A DNA stretch of 64,000 nt, from contig JAMPIT010000894.1 in the NCBI GenBank assembly GCA_026261815.1, positions 59,081,913 through 59,145,912 of the forward strand, written 5' to 3'. Below, piece after piece: positions 56,801 through 64,000 of the stretch (within the stretch, counting starts at the first letter, position 1; each line of letters opens with the position of its first letter). The translations under genes and the position numbers were made by a program. This DNA is from Monarcha castaneiventris obscurior (taxonomy: Eukaryota; Chordata; Aves; Passeriformes; Monarchidae). Below the pieces are notes generated by a model. It worked only from the letters and a program-made list of their open reading frames with translations, ran no database searches and was not told where the DNA came from.

Positions 56801-59800
56801 AAGGACGCCCCGGGCAGGGCTGCACCTTCGCCTTTCCGCACGTAGGCAACGTCAAAACTCAGCGGTGGTGCGCTGCGTGCTTCCCTTCCTCGCTGCACCC
56901 GACTAGCGCCGTGTTCGCTGAAACCCGGAGACTGCAGGGAAGCGCAGTTGCGTCCACGCAGAGCTGCAAGACGAAAGCAAGTGTCCTTGCACTTCCTCCT
57001 TGCCACTGCTTAGAGCGCGAAGTCAGCCGGCAGGAGAGCGGCAGCCAGCCTCGTCTCTTCAGCCCGTACCACGCGCACGCAAGCCCCGTGCTCTGCGGCT
57101 CCGTTCTTGGCCTTTTCGAACACGCCGTGCCTTCGTTCTCCCGGAGGCCAACAGCCGGCTACTTCCCGCACGGATCAGCGTGCCGGCAAGCGGAGCGCTG
57201 CGCCGCACCGCCTCTGCCCAAACTCGCCTGGCCGCCGCAGCTTTCCTTCACGGCCTGCAGAGCGCCGCGGGATGGCGGTGCTGTCTGCCCGGTGCTTCTC
57301 AGCCCGAAGTGCCGCGGCGCTCGCGGAACAGCCGCGGCAAGGACCGACGATCCCGGACAGGCGCCTCCGCACGGACAGAGGTGCCAGGGCAAAACCGCCT
57401 TCTTCGTCAGCCCACCTCGCGGCCCAGCTTGTGGAGCTGTGTTCAAAGGCCCGCGTACTGAAAGGCTCCTCCAGCAAGTGCTTCTGCCCGGCACGCTGCG
57501 CCGGAGCGAGAGGCACGGTGGGCAGCGCGGACCCCGCGAAACACAAAGGGCGTCCTGGTAGCTCGAGCTGAGGGAAAGGTACCGGGCGCGGTACACCGTG
57601 GGTGCGTGCGTACGGCACGCGCGCGGAAAAGCGGCACGGTTCGGCGCCCTCGCTGGGCTGCTGTTAAGTCCGGATACGTACGGCGAAGAAGGAAGCCGCA
57701 GAGCACGGGGCTTGTGCGTGCAGCGTGCCGAGGTGCCGCAGGCCAACAAACGATCCTTCCCCACCCCAGTCGGCCCAGGACGTTCTTGCCGCTGCGGAAA
57801 GTAACGCGCCGCCGTGCAACGCCGCCACGCAGCACCTTCTCAATCGCTCGGCGTCGCAGGGTCCTTGCAGCTGGAGCGCACGCAGAAGCACGCGGCAAGG
57901 CAGAAGGCGTTCCTAAAGTACCCCCTCTCCAAGCAGCCTTCGCAAAGCGCGCATCCCACTCTGCCTCGGTGCCTTTCTTGTAAGCCAGACGCCCGCCTTG
58001 CTTTCACTCTCGCGGCTCCCTTGCCAGCCCCCAGCAGCCGCTCTCACGGAGGACGGCTCTAGAAGGACGCCCCGCGGCCGGGCTGCACCTTCGCCTTTCC
58101 GCACGGAGGCAACGTCAAAACTCAGCGGTGGTGCGCTGCGTGCTTCCCTTCCTCGCTGCACCCGACTAGCGCCGTGTTCGCTGAAACCCGGAGACTGCAG
58201 GGAAGCGCAGTTGCGTCCACGCCGAGCTGCAAGACGAAAGCAAGTGTCCTTGCACTTCCTCCTTGCCACTGCTTAGAGCGCGAAGTCAGCCGGCAGGAGA
58301 GCGGCAGCCAGCCTCGTCTCTCCAGCCCGTACCACGCGCACGCAAGCCCCGTGCTCTGCGGCTCCGTTCTTGGCCTTTTCGAACACGCCGTGCCTTCGTT
58401 CTCCCGGAGGCCAACAGCCGGCTACTTCCCGCACGGATCAGCGTGCCGGCAAGCGGAGCGCTGCGCCGCACCGCCTCTGCCCAAACTCGCCTGGCGGCCG
58501 CAGCGTTCCTTCACGGCCTGCAGATCGCCGCGGGATGGCGGTGCTGTCTGCCCGGTGCTTCTCAGCCCGAAGTGCCGCGGCGCTCGCGGAACAGCCGCGG
58601 CAAGGACCAACGATCCCGGACAGGCGCCTCCGCACGGACAGAGGTGCCAGGACAAAACCGCCTTCTTCGTCAGCCCACCTCGCGGCCCAGCTTGTGGAGC
58701 TGTGTTCAAAGTCCCGCGCACTGAAAGACTCCTCCAGCAAGTGCTTCTGCCCGGCACGCTGCGCCGGAGCGAGAGGCACGGTGGGCAGCGCGGACCCCGC
58801 GAAACACAAAGGGCGTCCTCGTAGCTCGAGCTGAGGGAAAGGTACCGGGCGAGGTACACCGTGGGTGCGTGCGTACGGCACGCGCGCGGAAAAGCGGCAC
58901 GGTTCGGCGCCCTCGCTGGGCTGCTGTTAAGTCCGGATACGTACGGCGAAGAAGGAAGCCGCAGAGCACGGGGCTTGTGCGTGCAGCGTGCCGAGGTGCC
59001 GCAGGCCAACAAACGATCCTTCACCACCCCAGTCGGCCCAGGACGTTCTTGCCGCTGCGGAAAGTAACGCGCCGCCGTGCAACGCCGCCACGCAGCACCT
59101 TCTCAATCGCTCGGCGTCGCAGGGTCCTTGCAGCTGGAGCGCACGCAGAAGCACGCGGCAAGGCAGAAGGCGTTCCTAAAGTACCCCCTCTCCAAGCAGC
59201 CTTCGCAAAGCGCGCATCCCACTCTGCCTCGGTGCCTTTCTTGTAAGCCAGACGCCCGCCTTGCTTTCACTCTCGCGGCTCCCTTGCCAGCCCCCAGCAG
59301 CCGCTCCCACGGAGGACGGCTCTGGAAGGACGCCCCGCGGCCGGGCTGCACCTTCGCCTTTCCGCACGGAGGCAAGGTCAAAACTCAGCGGTGGTGCGCT
59401 GCGTGCTTCCCTTCCTCGCTGCACCCGACTAGCGCCGTGTTCGCTGAAACCCGGAGACTGCAGGGAAGCGCAGTTGCGTCCACGCCGAGCTGCAAGACGA
59501 AAGCAAGTGTCCTTGCACTTCCTCCTTGCCACTGCTTAGAGCGCGAAGTCAGCAGGCAGGAGAGCGGCAGCCAGCCTCGTCTCTTCAGCGCGTACCACGC
59601 GCACGCAAGCCCCGTGCTCTGCGGCTCCGTTCTTGGCCTTTTCGTACACGCCGTGCCTTCGTTCTCCCGGAGGCCAACAGCCGGCTACTTCCCGCACGGA
59701 TCAGCGTGCCGGCAAGCGGAGCGCTGCGCCGCACCGCCTCTGCCCAAACTCGCCTGGCCGCCGCAGCTTTCCTTCACGGCCAGCAGAGCGCCGCGGGATG

Positions 59801-62800
59801 GCGGTGCTGTCTGCCCGGTGCTTCTCAGCCCGAAGTGCCGCGGCGCTCGCGGAACAGCCGCGGCAAGGACCAACGATCCCGGACAGGCGCCTCCGCACGG
59901 ACAGAGGTGCCAGGACAAAACCGCCTTCTTCGTCAGCCCACCTCGCGGCCAAGCTTGTGGAGCTGTGTTCAAAGGCCCGCGCACTGAAAGGCTCCACCAG
60001 CAAGTGCTTCTGCCCGGCACGCTGCGCCGGAGCGAGAGGCACGGTGGGCAGCGCGGACCCCGCGAAACACAAAGGGCGTCCTCGTAGCTCGAGCTGAGGG
60101 AAAGGTACCGGGCGCGGTACACCGTGGGTGCGTGCGTACGGCACGCGCGCGGAAAAGCGGCACGGTTCGGCGCCCTCGCTGGGCTGCTGTTAAGTCCGGA
60201 TACGTACGGCGAAGAAGGAAGCCGCAGAGCACGGGGCTTGTGCGTGCAGCGTGCCGAGGTGCCGCAGGCCAACAAACGATCCTTCGCCACCCCAGTCGGC
60301 CCAGGACGTTCTTGCCGCTGCGGAAAGTAACGCGCCCCCGTGCAACGCCGCCACGCAGCACCTTCTCAATCGCTCGGCGTCGCAGGGTCCTTGCAGCTGG
60401 AGCGCACGCAAAAGCACGCGGCAAGGCAGAAGGCGTTCCTAAAGTACCCCCTCTCCAAGCAGCCTTCGCAAAGCGCGCATCCCACTCTGCCTCGGTGCCT
60501 TTCTTGTAAGCCAGACGCCCGCCTTGCTTTCACTCTCGCGGCTCCCTTGCCAGCCCCCAGCAGCCGCTCCCACGGAGGACGGCTCTAGAAGGACGCCCCG
60601 CGGCCGGGCTGCACCTTCGCCTTTCCGCACGGAGGCAACGTCAAAACTCAGCGGTGGTGCGCTGCGTGCTTCCCTTCCTCGCTGCACCCGACTAGCGCCG
60701 TGTTCGCTGAAACCCGGAGACTGCAGGGAAGCGCAGTTGCGTCCACGCCGAGCTGCAAGACGAAAGCAAGTGTCCTTGCACTTCCTCCTTGCCACTGCTT
60801 AGAGCGCGAAGTCAGCCGGCAGGAGAGCGGCAGACAGCCTCGTCTCTTCAGCCCGTACCACGCGCACGCAAGCCCCGTGCTCTGCGGCTCCGTTCTTGGC
60901 CTTTTCGTACACGCCGTGCCTTCGTTCTCCCGGAGGCCAACAGCCGGCTACTTCCCGCACGGATCAGCGTGCCGGCAAGCGGAGCGCTGCGCCGCACCGC
61001 CTCTGCCCAATCTCGCCTGGCCGCCGCAGCTTTCCTTCACGGCCTGCAGAGCGCCGCGGGATGGCGGTGCTGTCTGCCCGGTGCTTCTCAGCCCGAAGTG
61101 CCGCGGCGCTCGCGGAACAGCCGCGGCAAGGACCGACGATCCCGGACAGGCGCCTCCGCACGGAGAGAGGTGCCAGGACAAAACCGCCTTCTTCGTCAGC
61201 CCACCTCGCGGCCCAGCTTGTGGATCTGTGTTCAAAGTCCCGCGCACTGAAAGGCTCCTCCAGCAAGTGCTTCTGCCCGGCACGCTGCGCCGGAGCGAGA
61301 GGCACGGTGGGCAGCGCGGACCCCGCGAAACACAAAGGGCGTCCTGGTAGCTCGAGCTGAGGGAAAGGTACCGGGCGCGGTACACCGTGGGGGCGTGCGT
61401 ACGGCACGCGCGCGGAAAAGCGGCACGGTTCGGCGCCCTCGCTGGGCTGCTGTTAAGTCCGGATACGTACGGCGAAGAAGGAAGCCGCAGAGCACGGGGC
61501 TTGTGCGTGCAGCGTGCCGAGGTGCCGCAGGCCAACAAACGATCCTTCACCACCCCAGTCGGCCCAGGACGTTCTTGCCGCTGCGGAAAGTAACGCGCCG
61601 CCGTGCAACGCCGCCACGCAGCACCTTCTCAATCGCTCGGCGTCGCAGGGTCCTTGCAGCTGGAGCGCACGCAGAAGCACGCGGCAAGGCAGAAGGCGTT
61701 CCTAAAGTACCCCCTCTCCAAGCAGGCTTCGCAAAGCGCGCATCCCACTCTGCCTCGGTGCCTTTCTTGTAAGCCAGACGCCCGCCTTGCTTTCACTCTC
61801 GCGGCTCCCTTGCCAGCCCCCAGCAGCCGCTCCCACAGAGGACGGCTCTAGAAGGACGCCCCGGGCAGGGCTGCACCTTCGCCTTTCCGCACGTAGGCAA
61901 CGTCAAAACTCAGCGGTGGTGCGCTGCGTGCTTCCCTTCCTCGCTGCACCCGACTAGCGCCGTGTTCGCTGAAACCCGGAGACTGCAGGGAAGCGCAGTT
62001 GCGTCCACGCCGAGCTGCAAGACGAAAGCAAGTGTCCTTGCACTTCCTCCTTGCCACTGCTTAGAGCGCGAAGTCAGCCGGCAGGAGAGCGGCAGCCAGC
62101 CTCGTCTCTTCAGCGCGTACCACGCGCACGCAAGCCCCGTGCTCTGCGGCTCCGTTCTTGGCCTTTTCGTACACGCCGTGCCTTCGTTCTCCCGGAGGCC
62201 AACAGCCGGCTACTTCCCGCACGGATCAGCGTGCCGGCAAGCGGAGCGCTGCGCCTCACCGCCTCTGCCCAAACTCGCCTGGCCGCCGCAGCTTTCCTTC
62301 ACGGCCAGCAGAGCGCCGCGGGATGGCGGTGCTGTCTGCCCGGTGCTTCTCAGCCCGAAGTGCCGCGGCGCTCGCGGAACAGCCGCGGCAAGGACCAACG
62401 ATCCCGGACAGGCGCCTCCGCACGGACAGAGGTGCCAGGACAAAACCGCCTTCTTCGTCAGCCCACCTCGCGGCCCAGCTTGTGGAGCTGTGTTCAAAGT
62501 CCCGCGCACTGAAAGGCTCCTCCAGCAAGTGCTTCTGCCCGGCACGCTGCGCCGGAGCGAGAGGCACGGTGGGCAGCGCGGACCCCGCGAAACACAAAGG
62601 GCGTCCTCGTAGCTCGAGCTGAGGGAAAGGTACCGGGCGCGGTACACCGTGGGTGCGTGCGTACGGCACGCGCGCGGAAAAGCGGCACGGTTCGGCGCCC
62701 TCGCTGGGCTGCTGTTAAGTCCGGATACGTACGGCGAAGAAGGAAGCCGCAGAGCACGGGGCTTGTGCGTGCAGCACGGCGAAGAAGGAAGCCGCAGAGC

Positions 62801-64000
62801 ACGGGGCTTGTGCGTGCAGCGTGCCGAGGTGCCGCAGGCCAGCAAACGCTCCTTCACCACCCCAGTCGGCCCAGGACGTTCTTGCCGCTGCGGAAAGTAA
62901 CGCGCCGCCGTGCAACGCCGCCACGCAGCACCTTCTCAATCGCTCGGCGTCGCAGGGTCCTCGCAGCTGGAGCGCACGCAGAAGCACGCGGCAAGGCAGA
63001 AGGCGTTCCTAAAGTACCCCCTCTCCAAGCAGCCTTCGCAAAGCGCGCATCCCACTCTGCCTCGGTGCCTTTCTTGTAAGCCAGACGCCCGCCTTGCTTT
63101 CACTCTCGCGGCTCCCTTGCCAGCCCCCAGCAGCCGCTCCCACGGAGGACGGCTCTAGAAGGACGCCCCGCGGCCGGGCTGCACCTTCGCCTTTCCGCAC
63201 GGAGGCAACGTCAAAACTCAGCGGTGGTGCGCTGCGTGCTTCCCTTCCTCGCTGCACCCGACTAGCGCCGTGTTCGCTGAAACCCGGAGACTGCAGGGAA
63301 GCGCAGTTGCGTCCACGCCGAGCTCCAAGAGGAATGGGTAGCGGCAACGAAATCAAGTGTCCTTGCACTTCCTCCTTGCCACTGCTTAGAGCGCGAAGTC
63401 AGCCGGCAGGAGAGCGGCAGCCAGCCTCGTCTCTTCAGCGCGTACCACGCGCACGCAAGCCCCGTGCTCTGCGGCTCCGTTCTTGGCCTTTTCGAACACG
63501 CCGTGCCTTCGTTCTCCCGGAGGCCAACAGCCGGCTACTTCCCGCACGGATCAGCGTGCCGGCAAGCGGAGCGCTGCGCCTCACCGCCTCTGCCCAAACT
63601 CGCCTGGCCGCCGCAGCTTTCCTTCACGGCCTGCAGAGCGCCGCGGGATGGCGGTGCTGTCTGCCCGGTGCTTCTCAGCCCGAAGTGCCGCGGCGCTCGC
63701 GGAACAGCCGCGGCAAGGACCGACGATCCCGGACAGGCGCCTCCGCACGGACAGAGGTGCCAGGACAAAACCGCCTTCTTCGTCAGCCCACCTCGCGGCC
63801 CAGCTTGTGGAGCTGTGTTCAAAGGCCCGCGCACTGAAAGGCTCCTCCAGCAAGTGCTTCTGCCCGGCACGCTGCGCCGGAGCGAGAGGCACGGTGGGCA
63901 GCGCGGACCCCGCGAAACACAAAGGGCGTCCTGGTAGCTCGAGCTGAGGGAAAGGTACCGGGCGCGGTACACCGTGGGTGCGTGCGTACGGCACGCGCGC
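53815..64000 (+). repeat. 1262-1263-bp GC-rich satellite array, at least eight monomers
   Basis: Head-to-tail monomers. The anchor TAACGCGCC (TAACGAGCC in the second) starts at 54001, 55278, 56540, 57802, 59065, 60328, 61591 and 62898, giving spacings of 1277, 1262, 1262, 1263, 1263, 1263 and 1307. The 1277 spacing comes from a longer variant (GAGGAATGGGTAGCGGCAACG, 54428 on) that recurs in the last monomer (63326 on). The 1307 spacing comes from a 45-bp tandem duplication. Monomers are CpG-rich and differ by scattered single-base changes. Many overlapping frames of 60-340 codons occur on both strands in every monomer; none shows a domain, and I treat them as non-coding. The array runs off the right edge. 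Confidence 0.95.
62731..62820 (+). repeat. 45-bp tandem duplication inside one monomer
   Basis: The segment from ACGGCGAAGAAGG to GTGCGTGCAGC occurs at 62731-62775 and again at 62776-62820, identical. It is absent from the other monomers. Confidence 0.95.

Noticed and set aside
54013..63994. Recurrent 60-340-codon frames in each satellite monomer
   Set aside because: Present on both strands and in overlapping frames, as expected for CpG-rich, stop-poor DNA. They shift when single bases are gained or lost (for example the missing C near 54693 and 55957) and show no recognisable domain.

Overview
The window looks like avian nuclear DNA, most likely a songbird microchromosome or other repeat-rich, heterochromatin-adjacent segment. 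The evidence is the density of betaretrovirus-like and class I ERV remnants, the C-rich CCCAAAAT and CCCAGT(ATAAA) minisatellites, interstitial TTAGGG-like repeats and a long GC-rich satellite array. No complete cellular gene is visible. Most long open frames lie in low-complexity or satellite DNA and are artefacts. The species cannot be fixed from the sequence alone.

Layout. 1-13.5 kb: AT-rich DNA with a solo LTR (1984-4564, 5-bp target duplication) that carries a 1.3-kb (GAA)n expansion. It is followed by a decayed minus-strand betaretrovirus-like provirus (about 5.9-10.3 kb: gag matrix, dUTPase, protease, RT, RNase H, integrase) and a small solo LTR (13480-13828, 6-bp duplication). 14-25.4 kb: a block of diverged repeats in both orientations. 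It contains AAGGC-type satellite, a roughly 1.1-kb direct duplication, inverted arms, and one diverged monomer of the satellite that fills the right end. 25.4-27.9 kb: ERV env remnant, polypurine tract and 3' LTR on the plus strand. 28.8-30.4 kb: eight-unit minisatellite with YY1-like GCCATCTT cores, then degenerate telomeric repeats interrupted by an LTR-type insertion. 32.7-33.1 kb: a promoter-like octamer/CCAAT/GC-rich island. 33.4-39.6 kb: second minus-strand betaretrovirus-like ERV whose pol is broken by two LTRs. One of these is a 1392-bp solo LTR of the same family as 1984-4564, without the GAA expansion.

39.6-53 kb: C-rich minisatellites surround short islands of gene-like sequence. 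These are a 180-nt open exon-like segment (+), a 69-nt one (-), a CArG/CCAAT/GC-box promoter-like segment, a CCAAT-rich CpG island at the edge of an AT-rich island, and two minus-strand exon-like segments (51337-51435 and 52985-53157). The last two encode consecutive pieces that I recognise as the RING1-to-IBR region of RNF31 (HOIP), the catalytic LUBAC ubiquitin ligase. This is the pattern expected of 'hidden' avian genes on dot microchromosomes, with exons intact and introns overrun by minisatellite. The RING1 exon lacks one base and only two exons are seen, so it could be a pseudogene fragment or an assembly indel.

53.2-64 kb: an inverted, diverged piece of a satellite monomer, then a head-to-tail array of a 1262-1263-bp GC-rich satellite (eight repeat anchors, continuing past the window edge). 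Variants shared between non-adjacent monomers point to higher-order structure or gene conversion.
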